DNA from: Pseudofrankia inefficax
Lineage (GTDB): Bacteria > Actinomycetota > Actinomycetes > Frankiales > Frankiaceae
Assembly (NCBI RefSeq): GCF_000166135.1
Contig: NC_014666.1
Coordinates: 3,906,001-3,970,000, forward strand
Direction: 5' to 3'
DNA: 64,000 nt
The notes under the pieces were generated by a model. It worked only from the letters and a program-made list of their open reading frames with translations. It was not told where the DNA came from and did no database searches. Positions 26,814 through 35,192 of this stretch are shown here, piece after piece. Each line of letters starts with the position of its first letter. The first letter of the stretch is position 1. The position numbers and the translations under genes are program-made.

Positions 26814-28010
26814 GTGACAGCCACTGACGCCTCGACCCAGGCCGAGATCCCGCCGGCGCGGCCCACCCGGCCGCCGGACGGGACGGCCCCGACCGGGACC
26901 GACCCGAGCCCGTTCGTCTCCTTCACCTCGGCCGACCGGTTCGCCACGGTCGGGGAGATCTACGAGGAGGCCCGTCGCGCGCTGCCCCCGCAGGTGTGGG
27001 ACTTCCTCGACGGTGGTTCGGGCGGCGAGCAGACGCTGCGGGCGAACCTGTCGTCCTTCGAGCGGTGGTCGGTGCTGCCACGGCTGATGACCGGGGCCGG
27101 CGAGCCGGACCTGGCCTGCGCCTTCCTCGGCATCGAGCTGTCGATGCCGGTGCTCACCAGCCCGTTCGGCGCCGACCGGCTGCTGCACCGGGACGGCCAG
27201 CTCGCCGTCGCCCGGGCGAACGCCAAGGCCGGCGTGGCCTCGATCGTGCCGGAGGCCGGGTCGTACTCCTGGGAGGAGGTGGCGACGGCGGCGCCGGGCG
27301 CCGCGCGGATGGCCCAGCTGCACCCGATGGGCAACCCGGCGAACTTCGCCGCGATGCTGCGCCGCGCCGCCGCCGCGGGTTTCAGCGCGCTCTGCCTGAC
27401 CCTGGACTGCCCGACGGCCGGTTGGCGTGAGCGCAACATGCGCAACCGGTTCGACGTGGCCGTCGACGTGGTCAGCGGCAACTACCCGCACGCCGGGCCG
27501 GCCGACCTGGCCGACACCCTTGGCCAGCTGTTCGTCCGCAGGGAGCCGATCTGGACCTGGGACGAGCTCGCCGGGCGGATGGCGGACTCGCCGCTGCCCT
27601 GGATGGCCAAGGGCATCCTCACCGGTTCCGATGCCGAGGCGGCGGTGCTGGCCGGAGCCGCCGCGGTGCTGGTCAGCAACCACGGCGGGCGTCAGCTCGA
27701 CACGGTGCCCGCGGCCCTCGACCAGCTGCCGGAGGTCGTCGCGGCGGTCGGCGGTCGGGTGCCCATCGCGCTGGACTCGGGGATCCGCCGAGGGAGCGAC
27801 GTCGTCAAGGCACTGGCGCTCGGCGCCGACGTCGTCGTCATCGGCCGCGCCGCGGCGATGGCGCTCGCGGCCGGCGGCGAGGAAGGCGTCGGCCGCCTGC
27901 ACGAACTGCTACGCGAGGAGATCTCGACGACCATCAAGCTTCTCGGAGCGAGCGGCGTCGACGAGCTGACCGACACGATGATCAGACCGTCGGCGGTGTC
28001 GCGATGGTGA
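26814..28010 (+). CDS. FMN-dependent 2-hydroxyacid oxidase (lactate/mandelate oxidase family)
   Basis: Alpha-hydroxyacid oxidase of 398 residues with a TIM-barrel FMN fold. The active-site His and Arg are H290 and R293 (SNHGGRQLD), the FMN lysine is K266 (WMAKGI), and the phosphate region is DSGIRRGSDVVKAL and GRAA. Two usual substrate-binding tyrosines appear changed: the DYY motif reads WDFLDGG (about 62-68) and the loop that normally carries the second tyrosine reads QLHPMGNP. Substrate is therefore probably not glycolate or lactate. Relatives include hydroxymandelate oxidase of phenylglycine pathways. It oxidises an L-2-hydroxy acid to the 2-oxo acid with release of peroxide. GTG start after a GGAGTGGAG run; the end overlaps the RidA gene by 7 nt. 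Confidence 0.87.
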   Translation: MTATDASTQAEIPPARPTRPPDGTAPTGTDPSPFVSFTSADRFATVGEIYEEARRALPPQVWDFLDGGSGGEQTLRANLSSFERWSVLPRLMTGAGEPDLACAFLGIELSMPVLTSPFGADRLLHRDGQLAVARANAKAGVASIVPEAGSYSWEEVATAAPGAARMAQLHPMGNPANFAAMLRRAAAAGFSALCLTLDCPTAGWRERNMRNRFDVAVDVVSGNYPHAGPADLADTLGQLFVRREPIWTWDELAGRMADSPLPWMAKGILTGSDAEAAVLAGAAAVLVSNHGGRQLDTVPAALDQLPEVVAAVGGRVPIALDSGIRRGSDVVKALALGADVVVIGRAAAMALAAGGEEGVGRLHELLREEISTTIKLLGASGVDELTDTMIRPSAVSRW

Positions 28011-28429
28011 TCGGCGCGAGGACCGGATCCGTCGACCGGCCACGCGCGACCAGGACGACCGTGCCACTGCCGCCCGGGCTCGCCGGCCTGGCCCCGATCA
28101 GCGCCGCGGTGCGGGTCGGTGACCTGGTCGTGCTCTCGGGCTGCATCGCCCTGGACCCGGCGACCGGCCGGCCGCGCGGCAGCACGACGGTGAGCCAGGC
28201 GCGCGACATCTTCGGCCAGATCGCCGAGGTCCTGGGCCGGGCGGGCGGGCGCCTCGCCGACGTGGTGCGCTGCGTGTGCTACCTGACCGAGGCCGCCGCC
28301 GCGCCGGAGCTCGACGTCGCGTTCCGCGAGGCCTTCCCGGTCGACCCGCCGGCCCGTACGACCGTGGTCTGCGTGCTGTTGCGGCCCGGCCTGCTGGTGG
28401 AGATCGAGGCGACGGCCGTGCTCGGCTGA
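28004..28429 (+). CDS. RidA/YjgF-family protein
   Basis: Small protein of 141 residues with the RidA fold (LVVLSGCIALDP, QARDIFGQIAEVLGRAGGRL, DVVRCVCYLTE, PPARTTVVCVLLRPGLLVEIEA). The arginine that contacts the carboxylate in active RidA proteins sits in PARTTV. RidA deaminates reactive enamine/imine intermediates; paralogues act in aromatic-acid pathways. It overlaps the hydroxyacid oxidase by 7 nt, so it is expected to process an imine or keto product of that enzyme. Confidence 0.82.
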   Translation: MVIGARTGSVDRPRATRTTVPLPPGLAGLAPISAAVRVGDLVVLSGCIALDPATGRPRGSTTVSQARDIFGQIAEVLGRAGGRLADVVRCVCYLTEAAAAPELDVAFREAFPVDPPARTTVVCVLLRPGLLVEIEATAVLG

Positions 28430-28471
28430 GCGCAGGAGGCCGACGGAGCGAAGCAGCGGCACTGAGCGCCT

Positions 28472-28506
28472 GGGCGGCCGGGTAGCCGAGTGCTACTCGG
28501 CCGCCC
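28472..28506. terminator. Bidirectional terminator-like hairpin between ridA-like and tetR genes
   Basis: 14-bp stem with a single G-U type pair: arm GGGCGGCCGGGTAG (28472-28485), 7-nt loop, arm CTACTCGGCCGCCC (28493-28506). The second arm covers the last codons of the convergent tetR gene. Confidence 0.65.
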
Positions 28507-29149
28507 CGGCGGGCCGGCCGAGGGCGCGCAGCACGCTGCCGGTCAGTTCGGCCGCGATGCGCGCGGACGGCCAGCCCAGGCTGTCGTGCAGATCGACGAC
28601 CACCCGCTCGTCGAACACGGTGACCCAGAGGAGCACCCCGTATTCGGCGGGCCGGGGTGGAATGAAACCGGCCTCGGTCAGCGCGGTCAGCAGCGGCGCG
28701 AGCGCCCCGAACAGCCGGCCGATCACCGGGTCGTCCGCGCGCAGCCGCTGCAGGAAACCGCGGGAGGACCGTACGTGCACGACTGCCGGCCCCCAGCTCA
28801 CGGCCTCCCGGACCCACAGCTCGCACACGGCGACGAAACGGCGCAGCACATCCGGCGCGGCAGGCACCGCCTCCATGTGGCTGACCAGGGTCTCCACGAG
28901 CTGCGTGTAATAGGCGTCAAGGGCCGCGTCCACGTCCGGGAAATGTCGATAGGCAGTGGCGGTCGACACACCGGCCTCGGCCGCGAGATCCACGAGGCTG
29001 AACCGCCCGCCCTGTTTCGCGAGCAATCGCTCGGCCGCATCCAGAAGATCCCGCCGGCTCGCCAGGTAATCCCGCCTGATCCGGCGGCTGCCCGGTTCCT
29101 GGCCGCGGATCGAACCACCCGCCGTAGGCGTGTGAACCACCCTTTCCAT
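28493..29149 (-). CDS. TetR-family regulator
   Basis: Regulator of 218 residues. The N-terminal helix-turn-helix is clear (RRDLLDAAERLLAKQGGRFS, LAAEAGVSTATAYRHFPDVD). The C-terminal ligand domain is unassigned. It is divergent from the methyltransferase gene and convergent with the hydroxyacid oxidase/RidA pair, so it probably controls the methyltransferase operon through the 275-bp gap, which contains a TetR-like palindrome at 29207-29220. No strong ribosome-binding site is visible at the ATG. Confidence 0.88.
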   Translation of the reverse strand: MERVVHTPTAGGSIRGQEPGSRRIRRDYLASRRDLLDAAERLLAKQGGRFSLVDLAAEAGVSTATAYRHFPDVDAALDAYYTQLVETLVSHMEAVPAAPDVLRRFVAVCELWVREAVSWGPAVVHVRSSRGFLQRLRADDPVIGRLFGALAPLLTALTEAGFIPPRPAEYGVLLWVTVFDERVVVDLHDSLGWPSARIAAELTGSVLRALGRPAGAAE

Positions 29150-29206
29150 CGCCTAGTCCCGCCGAAACGAGGGAGAAATATGCACCAAGTGTAACATGCC
29201 GATATA

Positions 29207-29220
29207 GAACGTTAACATTC
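29207..29220. promoter_or_regulatory. Candidate TetR operator
   Basis: Inverted repeat GAAcGTTAACaTTC, perfect except for one opposed pair, in an AT-rich patch of an otherwise GC-rich region. It lies just upstream of the putative methyltransferase promoter. Binding is inferred from position. Confidence 0.4.
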
Positions 29221-29226
29221 CTTCGC

Positions 29227-29256
29227 TTGACACTCGGCGACCGACGTCCGCATCAT
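29227..29256 (+). promoter_or_regulatory. Candidate promoter of the methyltransferase operon
   Basis: TTGACA (29227-29232), an 18-nt spacer and CATCAT (29251-29256). The -35 is a consensus match and the -10 is weak. About 170 nt of 5' leader would separate it from the ATG at 29425. Confidence 0.4.
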
Positions 29257-29424
29257 AAATGAAAAGACATTCTCAGTTCGTTGGTCCGATTCTCGTTCGG
29301 TCAACGCCGAACCGCGGCACGCAATAGGCGCCTGCGGTAAACGCTCCCTGGTCGTGCTCATATTCGCGACGGCCCACCGCTGGTAATCCCCATTCCCCCA
29401 CCGGCTCCCAGCGAAGGAATTGCT

Positions 29425-30540
29425 ATGTGCGCCTCCCTTTCGCCACAGCCCGCTCCCTCGGCGGCCCCCACCGCGCCGCCGCCCGCGATCATCGGCCCGG
29501 TGGCCGACCTCTTCTCCTCCTACGTGGCCGCCAGCGCGATCTCAGCCGCCGTCGAGCTCGGCCTGTTCGACACGCTCGCCGATGGCGGCACCTGTCGGGC
29601 AGACGACCTGCGCCATGGCGGCGAGCCGGTGTCGCCCTGGGTCGCGCGAGCCCTGTTCAACGCGCTGGCCTGGGCCGGGATCGTCGAGCTGCACACCTCG
29701 GACCCAGCCCTGCTGGTCCGGCCCGGTCCGCGCTTCGCCGACGCGTACGAGCTGCGCGGCTACTTCTACTGGCTGGTGCGCGGCAACGGCGAGGTGTTCA
29801 CCTACGCGGCCGACCTGGCGCCCGACCGGGACGAGGTCACCTATCACCGCGACATGCGCGCGGTGGCCCTCAGCTCCCGGCTCATGGGCAACGGCGAGGT
29901 CGAGCCTCTGTTCGACCGCGTCCTGGCCGGCCTCGAGTTCAGCCGGGTCGCCGACCTGGGCTGCGGCTCGGGTGGGCGCCTGGTCAGGATCATGAAGCGG
30001 AATCCCGGGGTGACCGGGGTGGGCATCGACCTCGCCCCGGCCTCGGTCGAACTGGCCGGGCAGGTCATCGCGGCCGAGGGCCTGGCCGACCGGCTCAGCG
30101 TGCGCCAGGGCGACGTCCACCGGCTCACCCCCGCCGACGACCTGTCCGACGTCGACGTCGTCACCTGCGTGTTCATGGGCCACGACTTCTGGCCGCGCGA
30201 GTCGTGCGTGCGGGTGCTGACCAACCTGCGGATCGCCTTCCCGAACCTCCGGACGATGCTGCTCTGCGATGTCGTCCGGTCCGAGGACACACCCGGGCCG
30301 GACACGCCCATCTTCCGGCTCGGCTTCGAGGCCGCCCACGCGCTCATGCACACCTACCTGCCGACCGAGGCCGAGTGGGGCGAGGCGTTCGCCGAGGCCG
30401 GCTGGACGCCGCGCGCGGCCCACCACACCACCAGCCCGCCCGGCGGCGTCCTGTTCGAGCTGGTCCCGGTCGCGCCGGCACGCGCCGCCTCCGTGGACGT
30501 CGCGCGGGCAGCCACCGAGACCGTGTCGGCCGCGCGGTGA
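29425..30540 (+). CDS. MppJ-like 2-oxo-acid C-methyltransferase
   Basis: SAM-dependent methyltransferase of 371 residues with an N-terminal dimerisation/winged-helix region and a Rossmann domain (motif I DLGCGSGGR, 177-185). It matches, from memory, the mannopeptimycin enzyme MppJ along much of its length: FMGHDFWPRESCV (250-262), LRIAFPN, LGFEAAHALM (299-308) and YLPTEAEW. The two histidines I recall as iron ligands in MppJ correspond to H253 and H305, with the same 52-residue spacing. MppJ methylates phenylpyruvate at the beta carbon using Fe(III). ATG start after GAAGGAA. It overlaps the next gene by GTGA and is followed by prephenate dehydratase and chorismate mutase, which make phenylpyruvate. 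A plain O-methyltransferase is the alternative but would not explain both histidines. Confidence 0.82.
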   Translation: MCASLSPQPAPSAAPTAPPPAIIGPVADLFSSYVAASAISAAVELGLFDTLADGGTCRADDLRHGGEPVSPWVARALFNALAWAGIVELHTSDPALLVRPGPRFADAYELRGYFYWLVRGNGEVFTYAADLAPDRDEVTYHRDMRAVALSSRLMGNGEVEPLFDRVLAGLEFSRVADLGCGSGGRLVRIMKRNPGVTGVGIDLAPASVELAGQVIAAEGLADRLSVRQGDVHRLTPADDLSDVDVVTCVFMGHDFWPRESCVRVLTNLRIAFPNLRTMLLCDVVRSEDTPGPDTPIFRLGFEAAHALMHTYLPTEAEWGEAFAEAGWTPRAAHHTTSPPGGVLFELVPVAPARAASVDVARAATETVSAAR

Positions 30541-31961
30541 CCACCATCAGCCGGCCGGCCAGGACGGTCCCGGACGCGGACGCCCTCGCCGAACTGGCCG
30601 CCGGGCTCGCGGGCGTGGTGTCGACCCGGCCGGCCGACCTCGACACCCACGGCCGCGACGAGAACCACCTGGACAGCATCCCGCCCCGAGCGGTGGTGTT
30701 CGCCGAGACCCGTGACGACGTCGTCACCACGATGCGATGGTCCGCCCGCCACGGCGTGGCGCTCATCCCGTTCGGTACCGGCACCAGCGCCGAAGGCCAT
30801 GTGGTGCCACTCGGCGGCGAGGTGAGCCTGGACGTCTCCCGGATGAACCGGCTCGTCGCGCTGTGCCCGGAGGACTTCCGCGCGGTCGTGCAGCCGGGCC
30901 TGACCAGGAACGGGCTCAACACCCGGGCGAGGGAGTTCGGGTTGACGTTTCCCGTCGACCCGGGCGCGGACGCGAGCCTCGGCGGGATGGCGGCGACCAA
31001 CGCCAGCGGCACGACCACGATCCGTTACGGCGGCATGCGGGCCAACACCCTGGCCCTGGAGGTCGTGCTGGCCAGCGGTGACGTGCTGCGGCTGGGCCGG
31101 CCAGTCCGCAAGTCGAGCAGCGGCTACGACCTGCGCGACCTGTTCATCGGCTCGGCGGGCACCTTGGGCGTCATCACCGAGCTCACCGTCGCGCTGCACC
31201 CCGTACCCGAGGAGATCGCGGTGCTGCGGGCGTTCTTCCCCGACGTCGCCGCCGCGGTCGCCGGCGCCTTCGCGGCGGTCGGGACGGGGCTGCCCATCGC
31301 CCGCCTCGAGCTGCTCGACGAGATCACCGCCGGCCTGCTGGCCCAGGACGTGCCCGGCCTGGTCCCGGACGCCCCAGCCCTGTTCGTCGAGCTGCACAGC
31401 TCCACCGCGGCCGGCCTGGCCACCGAGCTGGACATCGCCCGCCGAGCCCTGCTCGAGGCCGGCGCGAGCACGGTAGGCACGGCGACCGCGCAGGCGGAGC
31501 GGGAGGCCATCTGGGAAGCACGCCACCGCTTGTTCTGGTCGATCCGCCGGGCCTTCCCCGGCCGGCGATACCTGATCACTGACACGGCTGTGCCGCTGTC
31601 GGCGATCGTCGAGCACGCGCAGGTGATCAGCGAGCTGCGCGCCGATCTCGGGCTGGACGTGGTCACCACCGGCCACGTCGGTGACGGCAACATCCACACC
31701 GTCGTCGCGGTCGCCGAGGGCCAGGACGCCCCGGCCGCGCTGTTCTCGGACGAGTTGGTCCGCCACGCGCTGCGCGTCGGCGGCACCTGCACCGGCGAGC
31801 ACGGCATCGGCGTGAGCAAGCGCCAGTACCTGGCCGCCGAGCACGGCGACGCGGCCCTGTGGATGGCCCGCATCAAGGGCCTGTTCGACCCGGCCAACGT
31901 GCTCAATCCAGGGAAGGTCGTCGGGCCCGACCTGCTGTCGGACGCGCTGACGGCCCGCTAG
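30537..31961 (+). CDS. FAD-linked oxidase, GlcD / D-2-hydroxyacid dehydrogenase family
   Basis: Flavoprotein of 474 residues. The FAD-binding PCMH domain shows PFGTGTSAEGHVVP, VQPGLTRNGLN and TNASGTTTIRYGGMR; the C-terminal domain has TGHVGDGNIHTV with metal/substrate histidines and CTGEHGIGVSKRQYL with NPGKV at the end. These enzymes oxidise D-2-hydroxy acids (D-lactate, glycolate, D-2-hydroxyglutarate) to 2-oxo acids. GTG start overlaps the methyltransferase stop (GTGA). With the L-specific FMN oxidase at 26.8 kb, both hydroxyacid enantiomers could be funnelled to one 2-oxo acid; this is inference. Confidence 0.88.
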   Translation: MTTISRPARTVPDADALAELAAGLAGVVSTRPADLDTHGRDENHLDSIPPRAVVFAETRDDVVTTMRWSARHGVALIPFGTGTSAEGHVVPLGGEVSLDVSRMNRLVALCPEDFRAVVQPGLTRNGLNTRAREFGLTFPVDPGADASLGGMAATNASGTTTIRYGGMRANTLALEVVLASGDVLRLGRPVRKSSSGYDLRDLFIGSAGTLGVITELTVALHPVPEEIAVLRAFFPDVAAAVAGAFAAVGTGLPIARLELLDEITAGLLAQDVPGLVPDAPALFVELHSSTAAGLATELDIARRALLEAGASTVGTATAQAEREAIWEARHRLFWSIRRAFPGRRYLITDTAVPLSAIVEHAQVISELRADLGLDVVTTGHVGDGNIHTVVAVAEGQDAPAALFSDELVRHALRVGGTCTGEHGIGVSKRQYLAAEHGDAALWMARIKGLFDPANVLNPGKVVGPDLLSDALTAR

Positions 31962-32055
31962 TCGCCCGAAGGCTTCACCCACCAGCCGGGGGCCGCTCCC
32001 GGCGGCACCGGCGGCGTCGACCCGTCCCGCGCGTGGAGACCTCCAGGAGTCGGCC

Positions 32056-32985
32056 GTGACCACCACATTCGATCCCGCCCCGGGCGCGTCCGTCGGCTAC
32101 CTCGGACCGGCGGGTACCTTCACCCACCGCACCGTGCTGGCCGATCCGGTCCTGGCCGCGCTGCGGCACGTTCCCTGCGCCGACCCCGACGAGCTCATGG
32201 CCCGGCTCAGCGACGGCTCGGTCACCTACGGCGTGCTGGCCTGGGAGAACTCGGTCGCCGGCCTGGTCGGGCCGACGGCCGACCTGCTCGCCGGCCTGGG
32301 CACCGGAAAGGCCGTGGACCCGTCCGAACGAAGCCAGGCCCGCCTGCACCGCGACGTCGTCATCCCGGTCCGGTTCCAGCTCGTCGGCCTGCACGGTGCC
32401 AGCCCCGAGGCACTGCGCACGGTCTCCTCACATCCGCACGCGCTCGACCAGTGCCGTGCCTGGCTGGCTGAGCACGCCCCGCGGTCCAGCCTGGTCCCGG
32501 CCCCGTCCACGACGGCCGCGCTCGAGCTCGCCCTGGGCGACCCGACCGGCCGAACCGCCGCGGTCACGCCAAACGCCGGCCCCGCCGCCCCGCGGCTCAG
32601 CGTTCTGGCCGACGACATAGGGGAGACCGCCACGGCGGAGACCCGGTTCGTCGTCCTCGGCCGCGACGAGCCGGCCCGCACCGGACGCGAGCGGACGGTC
32701 ATCGCCTGCTTCCAGCAGCGCGACCGGCCCGGATCGCTGATGACCGTCCTCGAACCGTTCGCCCGCGCCGGCATCGACCTGCTCCGGATCGAATCCCGGC
32801 CGACCCGCGACGGGCTGGGCCGCTTCTACTTCCTCATCGAGTGGCGCGGCCATCCCGACGATCCGCCGCCGCGGGCCGTGCTGCGCGAGCTGGCTGAGCG
32901 CGCCGTCCGGGTCCGCGTGCTCGGCACCTTCGACGAGCCCAGCCCCAGTCGCCCCACGCCCAGCCGGCCCAGGAAGGCCGGGTGA
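32056..32985 (+). CDS. pheA: Prephenate dehydratase with ACT domain
   Basis: Monofunctional PheA-type enzyme of 309 residues that converts prephenate to phenylpyruvate. The catalytic domain opens with YLGPAGTFTH, then WENSVAGLV, SHPHALDQCRAWL, and the catalytic TRF motif in TAETRFVVLGR. The ACT domain has RPGSLMTVLEPFARAGIDLL and IESRPT, the phenylalanine-binding region, so feedback control may persist. GTG start with GGAG upstream. It lies 94 nt after the FAD oxidase. Being inside a methyltransferase/exporter cluster, it may be a pathway copy that raises the phenylpyruvate supply. Confidence 0.9.
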   Translation: MTTTFDPAPGASVGYLGPAGTFTHRTVLADPVLAALRHVPCADPDELMARLSDGSVTYGVLAWENSVAGLVGPTADLLAGLGTGKAVDPSERSQARLHRDVVIPVRFQLVGLHGASPEALRTVSSHPHALDQCRAWLAEHAPRSSLVPAPSTTAALELALGDPTGRTAAVTPNAGPAAPRLSVLADDIGETATAETRFVVLGRDEPARTGRERTVIACFQQRDRPGSLMTVLEPFARAGIDLLRIESRPTRDGLGRFYFLIEWRGHPDDPPPRAVLRELAERAVRVRVLGTFDEPSPSRPTPSRPRKAG

Positions 32986-33125
32986 CCAAGGTGGACGCGC
33001 CCCGGCCCGTTGGGACTGCTGCGCCGGCCGTGGCCGCCTCCCTGCTGGCCGCGCTGGTCCGCGGGCACTGCCAGGCCGGCCCGGCCGAGACCGGCAGTCA
33101 CGAACGACGACGAAGGAGACCCGCC

Positions 33126-33173
33126 ATGCGCTTGCAGACCGGCCGAACCTGCTCTCGGGACGTGCCGCGGTGA
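33126..33173 (+). CDS. 15-codon leader-like ORF upstream of chorismate mutase
   Basis: ATG preceded by GAAGGAGAC at ideal spacing, encoding MRLQTGRTCSRDVPR, with the stop overlapping the chorismate mutase GTG (GTGA). The ribosome-binding site is the best in the neighbourhood, and chorismate mutase has none of its own, so translation of this ORF probably drives re-initiation. The same frame is open back to a GTG at 32982 that overlaps the pheA stop, giving a 63-residue alternative. It resembles the short actinobacterial leader peptides that begin MRL, but is not rich in Phe, Tyr or Trp, so ordinary attenuation is not indicated. Confidence 0.5.
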   Translation: MRLQTGRTCSRDVPR

Positions 33174-33571
33174 CGGCCGGCGAGCTCGACGCGCGACCGC
33201 ACCCGGCACCGATCCGGTCCCGGCCGACCGGCCTCGACCTGCTCGGCCCCGAGGCCCCGGACATCGCCACGATCGACTCGGTGACTGGGGGCCGCGAGAT
33301 CATCGACGAGCTCGACGACCTGATCCGCGACGTGATCGTGCTGCGGCGTCGGGTGGCCTGGCGGATACAGAAGCTGCGGATGACCGCCGGCGGAGGGCGG
33401 ATCGAGATGAGCCGCGAGTACGAGGTCACCCGCAGGTTCCTGGACGCGCTCGGCCCAGCCGGCAGCGAGGTCGCGGTGGCGTTGCTTCTGCTGTGCCGAG
33501 GGCCGGCCCCGTCGGTCGACGTCCGTCCGTCCACCGAACATGACATCGACGCCGGTCACGCCGCTCGCTGA
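33170..33571 (+). CDS. Chorismate mutase, AroQ (MtCM-like) type
   Basis: Protein of 133 residues. Residues about 42-110 match the secreted-less mycobacterial-type AroQ fold: EIIDELDDLIRDVIVLRRRV, WRIQKLRMTAGGGRIEMSRE and FLDALGPAG..VAVALLLLCRG. The pattern R..I.K.RM..GG.R...SRE..V is that of Rv0948c. It converts chorismate to prephenate, the substrate of the adjacent prephenate dehydratase. Rv0948c is activated by DAHP synthase through its C-terminus (RLGH end); here the C-terminal ~25 residues differ, so partner control may be absent. N-terminal ~40 residues are variable. Confidence 0.87.
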   Translation: MTAGELDARPHPAPIRSRPTGLDLLGPEAPDIATIDSVTGGREIIDELDDLIRDVIVLRRRVAWRIQKLRMTAGGGRIEMSREYEVTRRFLDALGPAGSEVAVALLLLCRGPAPSVDVRPSTEHDIDAGHAAR

Positions 33572-33701
33572 GAGTGTCGGGCTGTGAGGAGGACCGACGG
33601 ATGAGTGTGGCTGTCAGCGGACCAGGCGGCTGTGGAACACCTGGTCGCCCGACGCGGTCTCCGGCCCGAACGGTGCCGCGCCGGCCATGGTGGGTTAGCC
33701 G

Positions 33702-35192
33702 GTGAGCCTGCGGACGCCCAGCACGGCGGAGGCGACCGTCGCGGGCGGGAACGCCGGCGCCGACCAGCCCGTGGCTGGATGCTGGAGCCGCCGGGACTGG
33801 TCGGTGTTGCTCATCACCTGCGTCGGGCTGTTCGTCACCCAGCTGGATCTGACCGTCGTCAACGTGGCGGTCGGCGCGATCGGTCGCCGGCTGCACGCGT
33901 CCACCGGCGCGGTCACCTGGGTGGTCGACGGGTATTTCGTGACGTTCGCCGCGTTCATGATCGGTTTTGGCGACGTCGGCGACCTGTTCGGGCGCAGACG
34001 GGTCTTCCTGGCCGGACTGGCCGGCTTCGCGGCGGCGTCGACTGGTTGCGCGGCCGCGCCCGGAGTCGGCTGGCTGATCCTGTTCCGCACCCTGCAGGGC
34101 GTCGCCGGCGCTGCCATCCTCGTCTCTTCGCTCGCCATCCTCGCCGACGCCTTCGACGGGACAGACCGCACCCGCGCGATCGGCGTGTGGTCGGCCGTGG
34201 CCGGCATCGCCCTGGTCGTCGGCCCACTCGTCGGTGGTCTGGTCGTGGACGGACTGGGGTGGCGGTGGATCTTCTGGATCAACGTGCCGATCTCGTTGGT
34301 GAGCATCGCGGCCGGGCGCAGGGTGCTGCGCGAGTCGCGTCGCGGCGGCCACGACCGCCAACTCGACCGCGGCGGCCAGATCCTCGCCGTTCTCATGCTG
34401 GGCGCCCTGGCCTGGGGGCTGTCGGAGACAGCCGCGGAGCCTGGGTCGGTCATCGGGTGGCTGGCGCTCGGCGCCTCGGTCCTGCTCGCGGCGGGATTCG
34501 TCGCGGTGGAGCGCCGGTGCGCGACGCCGCTCGTGCCACTGTCGGTGTTCCGTTCGCGAACGTTCCGGGGCGCCAACCTCGCCTCGCTGCTGGTCAACTT
34601 CGCGACTCTCGGTCTGCTCTACCTGCTCAGCCTCGATTTCGAGCATGTGGACGGCCGGTCAGCCACCGCTACGGGCATCCGCATCGCTCCGCTGTTCGCG
34701 GCCTATGCCGCCGTCAGCATGCTCGCCGGGCGGATCGCCGACCGGTTCGGCCAGCGCGTCCCGGGGACGCTTGGCGGCTTGGCCGCCGGTACGGGTGTCG
34801 CGCTCGTCGCAGTCGAGCGGGCGTCGGGAGCCGCTGCCGGCGCCGGTCTGGTACTCGCGGGCGTGGGCATCGGGCTGGCGCTGCCGGCGGTGGTGTCGAG
34901 CGCGGTCACGGCCGTCCCGGGAGCGCGGGCCGGCCTCGGGTCCGGGCTGAACAACACCGCCCGCCAGATCGGCGGAACCCTCGGCATCGCGCTGCTCGGC
35001 GGAGTAGTCGCGGGCGCCGGAAGTGAGCGGGCGGGTATCGGCCGAGCGCTCATCGCGGTCGCGGCCGCATATACCGTCGCGGCCGCCCTCGCGGCTTCGA
35101 CCCTGCGGCGCCCGACCCCCGCTCGGGGCGGCCCTGCGCACATCCCGAGCCCCGGTGGTAGCGACGGTCATCACGGAAGGCAGCAGCCATGA
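33702..35192 (+). CDS. DHA2-family (EmrB/QacA-type) MFS exporter
   Basis: Fourteen-helix MFS antiporter of 496 residues. Diagnostic motifs: LDLTVVNVAVGAI in helix 1, DLFGRRRVFLAG in loop 2-3, LFRTLQGVAGAAI in helix 4, GPLVGGLVVDGLGWRWIFW in helix 5 and NNTARQIGGTLGIALLG in helix 13. GTG start. It overlaps the YciI-like gene by ATGA. Likely exports the cluster product or protects against it. Confidence 0.9.
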   Translation: MSLRTPSTAEATVAGGNAGADQPVAGCWSRRDWSVLLITCVGLFVTQLDLTVVNVAVGAIGRRLHASTGAVTWVVDGYFVTFAAFMIGFGDVGDLFGRRRVFLAGLAGFAAASTGCAAAPGVGWLILFRTLQGVAGAAILVSSLAILADAFDGTDRTRAIGVWSAVAGIALVVGPLVGGLVVDGLGWRWIFWINVPISLVSIAAGRRVLRESRRGGHDRQLDRGGQILAVLMLGALAWGLSETAAEPGSVIGWLALGASVLLAAGFVAVERRCATPLVPLSVFRSRTFRGANLASLLVNFATLGLLYLLSLDFEHVDGRSATATGIRIAPLFAAYAAVSMLAGRIADRFGQRVPGTLGGLAAGTGVALVAVERASGAAAGAGLVLAGVGIGLALPAVVSSAVTAVPGARAGLGSGLNNTARQIGGTLGIALLGGVVAGAGSERAGIGRALIAVAAAYTVAAALAASTLRRPTPARGGPAHIPSPGGSDGHHGRQQP

